From the NCBI GenBank assembly GCA_038230655.1, contig JBBRMU010000003.1, forward strand, positions 1 through 64,000: a stretch of 64,000 bases of DNA. The letters run 5' to 3'. The number at the start of each line of letters is the position of its first letter. Within the stretch, counting starts at the first letter, position 1. Under the pieces are notes generated by a model. It saw nothing but the letters and a program-made list of their open reading frames with translations, was not told where the DNA came from and ran no database searches. The position numbers and the translations under genes are program-made. This stretch comes from JBBRMU01 sp038230655. Its GTDB lineage: Bacteria; Patescibacteriota; Microgenomatia; UBA1406; GWC2-37-13. Shown in pieces: positions 50,060-59,105 of the stretch.

Positions 50060-50851
50060 ATGGAAAATAAATCACCTCTTCACTTCTTGAGTCTGATTAT
50101 TCCGGTCTATAAAAAAGAAAAAACTATCGTTAATAACCTCCATCATGTTAAAAAAGTACTCGATGAAATCAGATATGACTACGAAATAATCGCAGTCGTC
50201 GACGGGATGATCGATCAGTCATTTGAATATATAAAAAAAGCTAAAATCGATAAAGTACGATGTATTGGATACAGAGAAAATCATGGAAAAAGCTTTGCAA
50301 TAAGACTCGGTATGAAAGAGTCAAAAGGAGATTATATTATGTTCATTGACTCAGGAGCAGAAATTGACCCTAATGGAATCTCGATGTTGCTTGAACATAT
50401 GGAGTGGTATGACGCTGACATAATTGTCGGTTCGAAACGACACCCAGCTTCTCTGGTTAATTACTCTCCGATAAGAAAAATTTTAAGTTACGGATACTAT
50501 ATTCTTGTACGAATACTGTTTGGTATAAGTGTCCATGATACTCAGGCAGGAATAAAGATTTTTAGAAAACCTGTTTTAGAAAAAATTCTTCCCCGATTAG
50601 TAGAAAAGAAGTTTACTGGTGATCTGGAAATCCTTGTTGCAGCAAAACAAAATGGGTTTAAGCGCATTTTTGAAGCACCAATAAAACTTGACTATAAATT
50701 AGGCGAAATAAGTTCAGCGGCTACTGTAAGAGCGATTTACTGGATATTTATGGATACGCTTGCCATATTTTATAGATCCTATATACTCCATTACTATGAT
50801 CATGCTCATACTAAGTTTGTGCCTCCTGAGGACATAAAATTCATCGATTAA
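50060..50851 (+). CDS. Glycosyltransferase family 2
   Basis: A 263-residue enzyme with the GT-A fold: 'SLIIPVYKKEKTIVNNL' at the start, 'EIIAVVDGMIDQSF', and 'GDYIMFIDSGAEIDP', in which the usual DxD/DxS metal site reads Asp-Ser-Gly. It has 'DTQAGIKIFRKPVLEKILP', as in dolichol-phosphate mannose synthase-type transferases. No membrane domain at the end beyond a hydrophobic helix (about 225-245). An upstream frame opens at 50009; TATAAT at 50047-50052 is 7 nt before the ATG at 50060. Confidence 0.85.
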   Translation: MENKSPLHFLSLIIPVYKKEKTIVNNLHHVKKVLDEIRYDYEIIAVVDGMIDQSFEYIKKAKIDKVRCIGYRENHGKSFAIRLGMKESKGDYIMFIDSGAEIDPNGISMLLEHMEWYDADIIVGSKRHPASLVNYSPIRKILSYGYYILVRILFGISVHDTQAGIKIFRKPVLEKILPRLVEKKFTGDLEILVAAKQNGFKRIFEAPIKLDYKLGEISSAATVRAIYWIFMDTLAIFYRSYILHYYDHAHTKFVPPEDIKFID

Positions 50852-50853
50852 CT

Positions 50854-51966
50854 ATGCGAATACTCTGGTTTACATGGAAAGACTTAACTCATCCTTTAGC
50901 CGGTGGAGCAGAGGTTATGAATGAAGAGTTGGCCAAACGACTTGTAAGAGATGGCCATGAGGTTATTTTATTAGTTGGAGGTTATAAAGGGAGTAGAAAA
51001 GAAGAGGTTATCAATGGATATAAAGTTGTGAGGCTAGGTAACAGATTTACCGTTTACTGGGAAGCATTTAGGTACTACTCTCAATACTTGAAAGGTTGGC
51101 CAGATCTAATTATTGAGGAGATAAATACTATCCCATTTATGACACAGTGGTATGCGAAAGAGAGACGATTGTTACTCATTTACCAACTATGTCGGGAAAT
51201 CTGGTTTTATCAAATATTCTTTCCTTTAAATCTTACTGGTTTCCTAATTGAACCAGTTTATTTATGGTTGTTAAAGAACAATAAAGTGATAACCGAGTCA
51301 GAAAGTACAAAAAAAGATCTGCAAAAGTATGGATTCATTAGAAATAATGTTGAGATAGTTCCGGTTGGGATAGACATTAAACCTATTGAAGATATAAGTA
51401 ACAGTAAAAAATATAGGAGATTTACAGTACTTTCTTTTGGTGCAATCAGATCAATGAAGAGGACTTTGGATCAGGTTAGAGCATTCGAAATGGCAAAAAA
51501 AGAGATTCCAGAGTTACAGATGAAGATTGCAGGTGATTCAAACGATTCATATGGGAGAAAAGTATTGGACCATATGAAAAATAGTCAATATAACAATGAT
51601 ATAGAATACCTGGGAAAAGTAAGTAAAGAAAAGAAAACTGAACTTATGCAAAAATCTCATATAATACTAGTAACATCTGTTAAAGAAGGATGGGGTCTGA
51701 TTGTGACGGAAGCAGCTAGCCAGGGGACACCCGCGATAGTTTATGATGTAGACGGGTTGAGGGATAGCGTGGTTCAAAACAAAACAGGGATCATCTGCGA
51801 AGAGAATATCCCAAAAGAACTCGCCAAACAAATTCTCAATCTAGCTTCTGATAAAGATCAATTAAAAAAACTTCAGAGTGGGGCAGTAAAGTTTGCAAGC
51901 TCGTTAACTCTCGAAAAAAGTTTTCAGTCTTTTAAAGAATATGTGGTAAAATTTCAGAGTATATGA
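50854..51966 (+). CDS. Glycosyltransferase family 4
   Basis: A 370-residue GT-B enzyme. The N-terminal half has 'HPLAGGAEVMNEELAKRLVRDGHEV' in part, the usual acceptor side. The C-terminal half has 'VVPVGIDIKPIED', 'FGAIRSMKRTLDQVRAF', and 'VKEGWGLIVTEAASQGTPAIVYDVDG' in part, with the Glu-x7-Glu-type donor site. It begins 2 nt after the previous transferase and its stop overlaps the next gene by ATGA, so the block is translated together. Confidence 0.88.
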   Translation: MRILWFTWKDLTHPLAGGAEVMNEELAKRLVRDGHEVILLVGGYKGSRKEEVINGYKVVRLGNRFTVYWEAFRYYSQYLKGWPDLIIEEINTIPFMTQWYAKERRLLLIYQLCREIWFYQIFFPLNLTGFLIEPVYLWLLKNNKVITESESTKKDLQKYGFIRNNVEIVPVGIDIKPIEDISNSKKYRRFTVLSFGAIRSMKRTLDQVRAFEMAKKEIPELQMKIAGDSNDSYGRKVLDHMKNSQYNNDIEYLGKVSKEKKTELMQKSHIILVTSVKEGWGLIVTEAASQGTPAIVYDVDGLRDSVVQNKTGIICEENIPKELAKQILNLASDKDQLKKLQSGAVKFASSLTLEKSFQSFKEYVVKFQSI

Positions 51967-52946
51967 AAAAAATAAAAGTAGGCATAATTGGACTCGGGTA
52001 TTGGGGACCAAATCTGGTACGAAACTTCTCAAATCATGATGGCTTTAGTGTCACTCGAGGCGCGGATCTAATCGATGCCAATCTCGAAAAAATTAAGAAA
52101 GAGCTTCCCCTTATATCGCTTACCAAAAATAGCGACGAGCTTTTCAATGATCCTGATATTGATTTGATAGTAATTGCTACACCTCCAGAGACTCATCATC
52201 AACTGGCTTTGAAGGCACTCAATCATGGAAAGAACATCTGGGTTGAAAAGCCGTTTACGACTAAATATGAAGACGCCAAAGAAGTAGTAGATCTGGCAAA
52301 ATCGTTAAATCTGTATGTTCATATCGACTTTCCTTTCATTTTTTCAGGACCTGTCAAAAAAATCAAAAGTATATTAGATAAGAAAATCATTGGGAAGCCA
52401 TACTATTTTGACTCAATTCGCACAAATTTGGGTAATATCCAAAGCAAAGTTGATGTGATCTGGGACCTCGCTCCCCACGATTTATCAATCATTTTTTATC
52501 TTTTTCCAGAGTTCAGTTTTAAAAATCTACATTACAACGGTTCCTCACATATCAAGCATAATAATCTGAGTCAGATCGCTAATTTAGTACTAGATTTTTC
52601 AGACGATTTTACTGCTTATATTCATCTTAGTTGGCTTTCCCCAGTCAAAACCAGACTGATCACCATTGGGGGAAGCAAGCAAATGGTCGTTTTTGACGAT
52701 GTACAGCCTTCTGAAAAAATTAAAGTCTACGACAAAAACATTGAGATAGAAAAAACCGAAGTGACACCGTTTAAACCTGTTTATCGAACTGGAGATATCT
52801 GGGTTCCAGCCCTTGATCAAACTGAAGCTCTTTTTAGTGCAGTTTCGTATGTGTACGAGCAGCTTCAACAAAAAACAAAAGGAACGATGACATCAGATAT
52901 TGCGCTTAAAGTTCTTACCATTTTAACTCTTGCACATGCCGAATAA
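51963..52946 (+). CDS. Gfo/Idh/MocA-family sugar dehydrogenase (WbpB-like)
   Basis: NAD-dependent oxidoreductase of 327 residues. Rossmann motif 'KVGIIGLGYWGPNLVRNF', then 'VIATPPETHHQLALKALNHGKNIWVEKPF' with the family's Glu-Lys-Pro, and a C-terminal sugar-binding domain including 'WDLAPHDLSII' with the catalytic His. Proteins of this kind oxidise C3 of nucleotide sugars before transamination. It partners the acyltransferase right behind it and the aminotransferase at 54470. Confidence 0.85.
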   Translation: MKKIKVGIIGLGYWGPNLVRNFSNHDGFSVTRGADLIDANLEKIKKELPLISLTKNSDELFNDPDIDLIVIATPPETHHQLALKALNHGKNIWVEKPFTTKYEDAKEVVDLAKSLNLYVHIDFPFIFSGPVKKIKSILDKKIIGKPYYFDSIRTNLGNIQSKVDVIWDLAPHDLSIIFYLFPEFSFKNLHYNGSSHIKHNNLSQIANLVLDFSDDFTAYIHLSWLSPVKTRLITIGGSKQMVVFDDVQPSEKIKVYDKNIEIEKTEVTPFKPVYRTGDIWVPALDQTEALFSAVSYVYEQLQQKTKGTMTSDIALKVLTILTLAHAE

Positions 52947-53373
52947 AAAAATAAATAACGTAAAAATTGGTGAAGGTACAAAGATCTGGGAATTTGTAAA
53001 TATCTATGGCTGCACTATCGGGAACGACAGTATGATCGGTGCTTTTACTGAAATTCAGTCTGATGTAGTAATTGGAAATAAAGTTAGAGTCCAGTCTCAT
53101 ACTTTTATCTGCTCAGGAGTGACAATTGAAGATGAAGTATTTGTCGGACACGGAGTGATGTTTATAAACGACAAATATCCCAAAGCGAATAATGCCGACT
53201 GGAAACTGCTTCAAACAGTAGTTAAGAAAGGGGCTTCTCTAGGCTCTAATTCTACGATCCTTGGAGGAGTAACTATTGGGAGAAAAGCGATTGTGGGAGC
53301 TGGAGCTGTTGTTACAAAAGATGTACCTGATGGTACCACAGTTGTTGGCAATCCGGCACATCCACTTCCTTGA
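52936..53373 (+). CDS. Hexapeptide-repeat sugar N-acyltransferase (WbpD-like)
   Basis: A 145-residue left-handed beta-helix protein: isoleucine/valine hexapeptides ('IGEGTKIWEFVNIYGCTIG', 'VVIGNKVRVQSHTFICSGV' in part) and the late 'IGRKAIVGAGAVVTKDVPDG' with the usual ending 'VVGNPAHPLP'. These enzymes acetylate an amino sugar using acetyl-CoA. It overlaps the dehydrogenase by 11 nt from the ATG at 52936; a TTG at 52930 is also possible. A second copy of the type lies at 59102. Confidence 0.85.
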   Translation: MPNKKINNVKIGEGTKIWEFVNIYGCTIGNDSMIGAFTEIQSDVVIGNKVRVQSHTFICSGVTIEDEVFVGHGVMFINDKYPKANNADWKLLQTVVKKGASLGSNSTILGGVTIGRKAIVGAGAVVTKDVPDGTTVVGNPAHPLP

Positions 53374-53378
53374 ACGCT

Positions 53379-54371
53379 ATGAAAAAAGTATTACGACTTT
53401 CCATCATTACACCTACTCTCAATGCTGGCAAAATTTTGGAGCATTTTTTTAAATCAGTTGAAGCTCAAAACTACCCCAAAGTGAATATCGAAGTGTTGAT
53501 TGTGGATGGGGGATCAAACGATAGTACTCTTCCGATTGCAAAAAAACACCATGCAAGAATTATTCCAAATCCGGAGAAACTTGCTGAACCTGGAGTTTAT
53601 CATGGAATGCAGGCTGCAACTGGCGACATTCTTGTTGTTCTTGCAACTGACAATATTTTTGTAAGCCCAAACGCTTTCCAGGAGATTGCAGAGATATTCT
53701 CTGATCCTACTATTTATGCAGTCTATCCAACTCATGCGAGCGCTGCTCAAGATTCGATCTACTCAAAGTATGTAAATATGTTTACTGATCCGTTTAACCA
53801 TTTTGTTTACTGGGACGCTTCGAATGCACGAACTTACAAAAAAGTTTTTAGCACATTGAAACATACAAATACTTATGATATTTATGATTTTAAAATGAGC
53901 ACTAATAAACCTATTCTGGCTTTAGCTCAAGGGTTTTCAGTGAGAAGAGCATTTATTTCTCAGAGAAAAGAGAAAATGGATGATATCGTTTCAGTCCTTG
54001 AGATGATTCATAAAAGGAAATTAATGGCGTATGCATATCCTGTTCTCCTGTATCATCACACAATTCGTGACCTTGACCATTTTGTTCGCAAACAACGCTG
54101 GACTGCTCGAAATGCCCTCAACAAAAAAGAGTATGGAATTGCATATCGTGAGAGGTCATTGACGACCGGTCAAAGAATAAGAGCGTATCTTTTTATTCCG
54201 TATTCTCTGACCATTTTATTCCCAGCTCTTGTTTCTATCTACAAAGCGCTAAAAGAAAGAAACTCAATCTGGTTACTTCACCCTCTCATGACGTGGTTAT
54301 CTGCTTTTTCTATTACCTGGGAAATTTTGATAAAATTAGTAAAGTTCAACAAGGATATTTCAAAGCAGTAA
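53379..54371 (+). CDS. Glycosyltransferase family 2
   Basis: A 330-residue GT-A enzyme with 'SIITPTLNAGKILEHFFKSV', 'IEVLIVDGGSNDSTLPIAKKH' (in part), and 'GDILVVLATDNIFVSP', where the metal site reads Thr-Asp-Asn. Two hydrophobic helices near the C-terminus (about 275-320) would anchor it to the membrane. A TTG-led frame opens at 53370; the ATG at 53379 is preferred, 5 nt after the acyltransferase. Confidence 0.85.
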   Translation: MKKVLRLSIITPTLNAGKILEHFFKSVEAQNYPKVNIEVLIVDGGSNDSTLPIAKKHHARIIPNPEKLAEPGVYHGMQAATGDILVVLATDNIFVSPNAFQEIAEIFSDPTIYAVYPTHASAAQDSIYSKYVNMFTDPFNHFVYWDASNARTYKKVFSTLKHTNTYDIYDFKMSTNKPILALAQGFSVRRAFISQRKEKMDDIVSVLEMIHKRKLMAYAYPVLLYHHTIRDLDHFVRKQRWTARNALNKKEYGIAYRERSLTTGQRIRAYLFIPYSLTILFPALVSIYKALKERNSIWLLHPLMTWLSAFSITWEILIKLVKFNKDISKQ

Positions 54372-54469
54372 AAGATGAAAAAGCACTAGAATGATATCTT
54401 GATTTGGGCTTTTTATGAGCTATACTTAGGTTAATAATTTGCCTTTACTATTAAAAATTTACCTATTTT

Positions 54470-55570
54470 ATGATCTATTTGTCCAGACCCTTTATCGGGG
54501 AAGAAGAAAAAAAAGCAGTATCAAAAGTTCTTGATTCAGGATTCTTAGTACAAGGACCCGTAACAAAAGCATTTGAGGATAGCTTTGCTGTACTCTGTAA
54601 AACAAAGTATGCACTTGCTTGTAGCAATGGAACTGCAGCCCTTCATATGGCTCTGGACACGCTCGGCATCAAACCAGGTGACGAAGTTATCACAACTCCA
54701 TTAACTTTTGTTGCAACTGCTAACTCAATTCTTATGGCCGGCGCAACTCCTGTTTTTGCTGATATTGATCCAAAAACATATAACATCGATGTCAATCAAA
54801 TTGAAAAAAAAATTAGCCGTAAAACAAAGGCAATAATTGCGGTTGATCTCTATGGACAACCTGCGGATTATAACGCGATCAATGCATTAGCAAAAAAACA
54901 TGGCATTTTTGTTATTGAAGACGCTGCACAGTCGGTAGGAGCGACTTATCATAAAAAACCGTCTGGTTCGCTTGCTGATATCGCAACCTTTTCCCTTTAT
55001 GCAACTAAAAATATAACCACCGGCGAAGGCGGAATGATAACCACAGATAACGCGAAATGGTATGAGACTGCAAAACTTTTCAGGCACCACGACCAAGATG
55101 AACATAAAAAATACTCGTATGTTGGACTCGGTTACAACTACCGAATGACCGATATTCAAGCTGCAATCGGCAGAGTTCAGCTTAAACGCCTCAACGCACT
55201 GACAAAAAAAAGACAGCAAATTGCTACAGCTTTCGATAAAGGGCTTGCCAACATACCAGGTATAGTTACTCCATTTTTTGAAGTGGGAAATGAACACGTC
55301 TATCATCAGTATATCTTGAGAATTACCAAAGAATTCCCCTTGACTCGTGATCAGTTTAGAAAAAAACTTGAACTAAAAGGTATTCCTACAAATATTTACT
55401 ATCCAGTTCCTCTTTATAACTTTAAGCATTTGATATCAAATGTAAATAAAAAAGAGTTTCCTATAACTGAAACAACCATTAAGGAGATAGTTTCGTTACC
55501 AATGCACCCGTACCTCACCCAAAAAGAGATACAGTTCATCATCAATGGTATTAAAAGTTTAGCTTCGTAA
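54470..55570 (+). CDS. DegT/DnrJ/EryC1-family sugar aminotransferase (WbpE-like)
   Basis: PLP-dependent transaminase putting an amino group on a keto nucleotide sugar. 366 residues; 'CSNGTAALHMALDTLGIKPGDEV' in part, 'EDAAQSVGATYHKKPSG', and the PLP Lys180 in 'LYATKNITTGEGGMI'. 'GYNYRMTDIQAAIG' closes the active site of the family. It starts a new transcription block after a 98-nt gap, with the second dehydrogenase 3 nt behind. Confidence 0.92.
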   Translation: MIYLSRPFIGEEEKKAVSKVLDSGFLVQGPVTKAFEDSFAVLCKTKYALACSNGTAALHMALDTLGIKPGDEVITTPLTFVATANSILMAGATPVFADIDPKTYNIDVNQIEKKISRKTKAIIAVDLYGQPADYNAINALAKKHGIFVIEDAAQSVGATYHKKPSGSLADIATFSLYATKNITTGEGGMITTDNAKWYETAKLFRHHDQDEHKKYSYVGLGYNYRMTDIQAAIGRVQLKRLNALTKKRQQIATAFDKGLANIPGIVTPFFEVGNEHVYHQYILRITKEFPLTRDQFRKKLELKGIPTNIYYPVPLYNFKHLISNVNKKEFPITETTIKEIVSLPMHPYLTQKEIQFIINGIKSLAS

Positions 55571-55573
55571 AGT

Positions 55574-56554
55574 ATGAAACAAAAGACAGCAAGAAAGCTT
55601 CGGTGCGCAGTTATTGGTGTTGGAAAGATGGGAAAGCACCATGTTCGCGTCTATAGTGAAATTAAAGATGTTGAACTTGTAGGTGTTGCAGATTTAAATG
55701 AAGAACTCGGAAAAGAAACCGCATTAAAATATAGAACAAAATACTACAGAAAGTTTGAAGATCTGCTGGATATAGAAAAACCAGATATTGTTTCTATCTG
55801 TGTGCCAACTTCTTTTCACTATCAAGTTGGTAAAATTTGTATCGAAAGACATGTGAATATACTTCTTGAAAAACCAATTTCTACAACGGTGTCAGAAGGC
55901 CAAAAGTTACTTGCGCTTGCAAAAAAAAATAATATTAAGATGCTGGTCGGCCACATAGAAAGGCATAATCCTGCAGTAAAAAAGTTGAAAGAACTCCTTG
56001 ACAAAAAGAAGTTAGGGAAAGTTACTTCAATCATTGTGAGACGAGTTGGCGGTTTCCCTTCACAAAATCGAGATGCAAATATCATGGTTGATCTGGCTAT
56101 TCATGATATCGATATTGTAAATTTTCTTCTAGAAGAACTTCCACGAGAAATAAACATAAATAAAACGCGTGTCCACACAGAAACCCGAGAAGATGCAGTA
56201 GAATTTTTCCTAAAATATAAAACTTGTTCTGTATACATTCAAACTAATTGGTTCACTCCAGTTAAAATAAGAAAAATTAATATCACCGGAAGTGAAGGCT
56301 ATGTTGAGCTTGACTACATCACCCAACAGATCGTTTTTTTTAAAAGCAACTATGAAAAGTTTAGAGAGACAGTCAAAGGATTCTCAGATTATATACTTAG
56401 GTTTTCTGAACCTGATTTGAAAGAAATTCCTGTAATTGTGAAAGAACCACTCAAAGAAGAACTTTTATACTTTATTGAGTGTGTGAAAACGAACAAAAAA
56501 GTAGACTCTCAATTTGCTTTAGATGCATTAAAAGTTGCTCTTAGCCGTAAATGA
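55574..56554 (+). CDS. Gfo/Idh/MocA-family sugar dehydrogenase
   Basis: A second NAD-dependent sugar dehydrogenase, 326 residues: 'CAVIGVGKMGKHHVRVYSE' at the start, 'VPTSFHYQVGKICIERHVNILLEKPI' in part with Glu-Lys-Pro, and 'MVDLAIHDIDIVNFLL' with the catalytic His. It follows the aminotransferase by 3 nt and overlaps the next gene by ATGA. With the pair at 51963-53373 this makes two dehydrogenase-type sets, perhaps for two different sugars. Confidence 0.88.
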   Translation: MKQKTARKLRCAVIGVGKMGKHHVRVYSEIKDVELVGVADLNEELGKETALKYRTKYYRKFEDLLDIEKPDIVSICVPTSFHYQVGKICIERHVNILLEKPISTTVSEGQKLLALAKKNNIKMLVGHIERHNPAVKKLKELLDKKKLGKVTSIIVRRVGGFPSQNRDANIMVDLAIHDIDIVNFLLEELPREININKTRVHTETREDAVEFFLKYKTCSVYIQTNWFTPVKIRKINITGSEGYVELDYITQQIVFFKSNYEKFRETVKGFSDYILRFSEPDLKEIPVIVKEPLKEELLYFIECVKTNKKVDSQFALDALKVALSRK

Positions 56555-57624
56555 AAAGAATACTCGTAACAGGCGCAGGCGGTGCTCCATCAACTAATTT
56601 TATTCGTTCGATTCGGGCAATGAAAGAAGAAGTTTTTATTTTGGGAACAGACTCTGATAAATACTATGTGAACAGATCAGAAGCAGATAAAACTTATCTT
56701 GCACCTTCTTGCAGCAACCCACGTTATTTCGATTTTCTCAATTATTTGATCAAAAAATACAAAATAGAGTTTCTTCATATTCAGAATGATATCGAGATGG
56801 AGATGATCTCAAAAAATAGAGAAAAACTTTCTATTAAAATGTTTCTTCCAGATAAACAAACTGTTGCTGTCTGCATGAATAAATATGAAACATACAAAAA
56901 ATGGGAAGAAAAGAAAATAAAAGTACCTAAAAACGTATTTATTAATACCATCGCTGATCTGAAAAAAGCCTATAAAATACTTGGCAAAAAAATCTGGTTA
57001 CGCGATACGACCGGTGCCGGGGGAAGGGGATCTCTGGCTCCAACAGACATTGAGCAAGCAAAAATCTGGATAGATTTTAAAGAAGGCTGGGGTCATTTTG
57101 TAGCAGCCGAACTACTTACACCAGATTCAGTAACCTGGATGTCTATCTGGAAAGATGGTGAGCTAATCGTTGCTCAAGGTAGAAAACGTCTGTATTGGGA
57201 GCTTTCGAAAATTTCTCCTTCAGGTATAACGGGCGCAACAGGCGGAGGAATAACAGTTAGCGACAAACGACTCGACGACCTCGCTGTAAAAACTATTCTC
57301 GCTGTTGATCCTAAACCAAACGGCATATTTTCTGTAGACATGACATACGACTTTGCTGGGCTTCCTAATCCTACAGAAATCAATATAGGTCGTTTCTTTA
57401 CTACGCATGAATTTTTTACCCTAGCGGGTCTCAATATGCCAGAAATCTATCTTAAACTGGCATATGGTGAAAAAATTCCCAAACTGAAAAAGAAGATAAA
57501 CCCGCTTCCAATTGATCTTATCTGGATTCGGGGGATCGACTTTCTTCCTGTACTCATTCCCAGTAGTTTGCTTGATAAACAACACAAAGAAATGGATATT
57601 ATTTTGAAGGAGTTGAAAAAATGA
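56551..57624 (+). CDS. ATP-grasp protein (carbamoyl-phosphate-synthase-like)
   Basis: A 357-residue protein. It starts with a pre-ATP-grasp Rossmann unit ('ILVTGAGGAPSTNFIRSI') and continues with an ATP-grasp domain ('KIWLRDTTGAGGRGSLAPTD', 'SVDMTYDFAGLPNPTEINIGRFFTT' in part, with the last carrying the Asn/Glu metal ligands). Such enzymes join an acid to an amine using ATP. Relatives occur in polysaccharide clusters and may add an amino acid or other group to a sugar; the substrate is unknown. Overlaps both neighbours by 4 nt. Confidence 0.8.
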   Translation: MKRILVTGAGGAPSTNFIRSIRAMKEEVFILGTDSDKYYVNRSEADKTYLAPSCSNPRYFDFLNYLIKKYKIEFLHIQNDIEMEMISKNREKLSIKMFLPDKQTVAVCMNKYETYKKWEEKKIKVPKNVFINTIADLKKAYKILGKKIWLRDTTGAGGRGSLAPTDIEQAKIWIDFKEGWGHFVAAELLTPDSVTWMSIWKDGELIVAQGRKRLYWELSKISPSGITGATGGGITVSDKRLDDLAVKTILAVDPKPNGIFSVDMTYDFAGLPNPTEINIGRFFTTHEFFTLAGLNMPEIYLKLAYGEKIPKLKKKINPLPIDLIWIRGIDFLPVLIPSSLLDKQHKEMDIILKELKK

Positions 57625-59105
57625 AGATCCTTTTTACAGGAGGAAGTAGCTACTTTGGATCTCGAATTCTTAATCAGCTTATCGCACAAAAAAAACATAG
57701 CGTAACAATTTTTAGCCGCTCAACTCTTCACGAGTACTCGCCTAAAATACAGATTCATGTTGATCTTTCAAAAAATTCTTCTTATAATCAGATAAAAAAT
57801 CAGTCATTTGATCTAGTTGTCCATTGCGCCGGATATGTACCCAAGAACAAAAGTGAAGACTTAGAAAAAAACGCAGAACTAGGAAACACTGTCGTGACTC
57901 AAAAACTACTTGAAAAAGCTAAGTTTAAAAAATTAATCTATATAAGCACCTGTGAAGTATATGGTCCACAGAACTCACCACTCATAACTGAAGATCTGGA
58001 ACCAATGCCAATTTCAAACTACGCAAAGTCTAAATTTGCATCTGAAATTCTCGTTAACAAATTTTCAGAACAACACCAAATTCCTGCCGCTATTCTAAGA
58101 ATTACCACAATAATCGGAGAAAAAGATAAAATAAACAGGGCAATTCCTAACTTTATCGACTCTGCAGTTCTGAACAAGGAAATTAACGTAAATGGATCAG
58201 AAAATATACGGGACTATATCTATGTCAACGATGCTGCTGAAGCAGTTAATCTAGTAATTAACAACTTTCAACCAGGAACATTCAATATTTCATCTGGAAT
58301 TGGAATTTCAATTGGACAAGTTGCAAAACAAATAAAAGAAGCTCTCCATTCTCACTCAAAAATCGTATCGTTTGATACAGGAAAAATTTCCTCAACTATT
58401 TATAGCAATACAAAACTAGTTTTACAGTTCAAATTTAAGCAAAACACTCCGTTTAAAACTGCAGTACAACTCATCGGCAGGTCTAAAAAATATATTTTTT
58501 TCGACCTTGATGGTACGCTTATCTCAATCTATGAACGATGGTACAAAATCCATCTTGATCTGGCAAAAGCATTTGAATTTACACCACTCCCTGAGAAAGA
58601 GTATATTAAACAAAAGCGAATGAAAGTTTCTGAGCAACAGATTCTTGAACAAACAGACATATCTCCAAATGATATTCACAGTTACAATAAAAAACGTCTC
58701 GATTGCATTGAAGACCCTGAGTATCTGAAACTGGATATACTCAAAAAAGGAGCTGAGGTACTGTTAAAAAAACTGTATCCTGTAGCAACGCTCATATTGA
58801 TCACAAAACGGAAAAAAGAGGCTGCTTGCCGTGCTCAACTGAAAGATATGAAGCTTGAAACTTACTTTGATGAGATCATTGTCACAAAGCAGCCCAAAAT
58901 AGATATAATAAGAAGTATGGTTGATAGTGCTGAGCCAGTAGTAGTTTATAGTATTGGCGATTCAGACGACGACAATCATTCAAAAGAAAAGAAAATTACA
59001 ACTATCCTCCTTGCTGACGGAGTGAGAGATAAAAAACAGCTTGAGACATTGAAAGATGTCCAGATCGTAGATAAACTAGATGATTTAAGGTCCATTTTAT
59101 TATGA
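57621..59105 (+). CDS. Fusion of NAD-dependent sugar epimerase and HAD phosphatase
   Basis: A 494-residue two-domain protein. Residues 1-285 are an extended SDR: 'ILFTGGSSYFGSRIL', 'YISTCEVYGPQN', catalytic 'SNYAKSKFASEIL' (Tyr-x3-Lys) and 'RDYIYVNDAAEAV'. Residues 290-494 are a HAD phosphatase: 'YIFFDLDGTLISIY' with the nucleophile Asp, 'LILITKRKKEAACRA', and 'SIGDSDDDNHSKEK'. No stop or frameshift lies between them. The pairing suggests consecutive steps on one sugar phosphate, but the substrate is not known. Confidence 0.85.
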   Translation: MKILFTGGSSYFGSRILNQLIAQKKHSVTIFSRSTLHEYSPKIQIHVDLSKNSSYNQIKNQSFDLVVHCAGYVPKNKSEDLEKNAELGNTVVTQKLLEKAKFKKLIYISTCEVYGPQNSPLITEDLEPMPISNYAKSKFASEILVNKFSEQHQIPAAILRITTIIGEKDKINRAIPNFIDSAVLNKEINVNGSENIRDYIYVNDAAEAVNLVINNFQPGTFNISSGIGISIGQVAKQIKEALHSHSKIVSFDTGKISSTIYSNTKLVLQFKFKQNTPFKTAVQLIGRSKKYIFFDLDGTLISIYERWYKIHLDLAKAFEFTPLPEKEYIKQKRMKVSEQQILEQTDISPNDIHSYNKKRLDCIEDPEYLKLDILKKGAEVLLKKLYPVATLILITKRKKEAACRAQLKDMKLETYFDEIIVTKQPKIDIIRSMVDSAEPVVVYSIGDSDDDNHSKEKKITTILLADGVRDKKQLETLKDVQIVDKLDDLRSILL

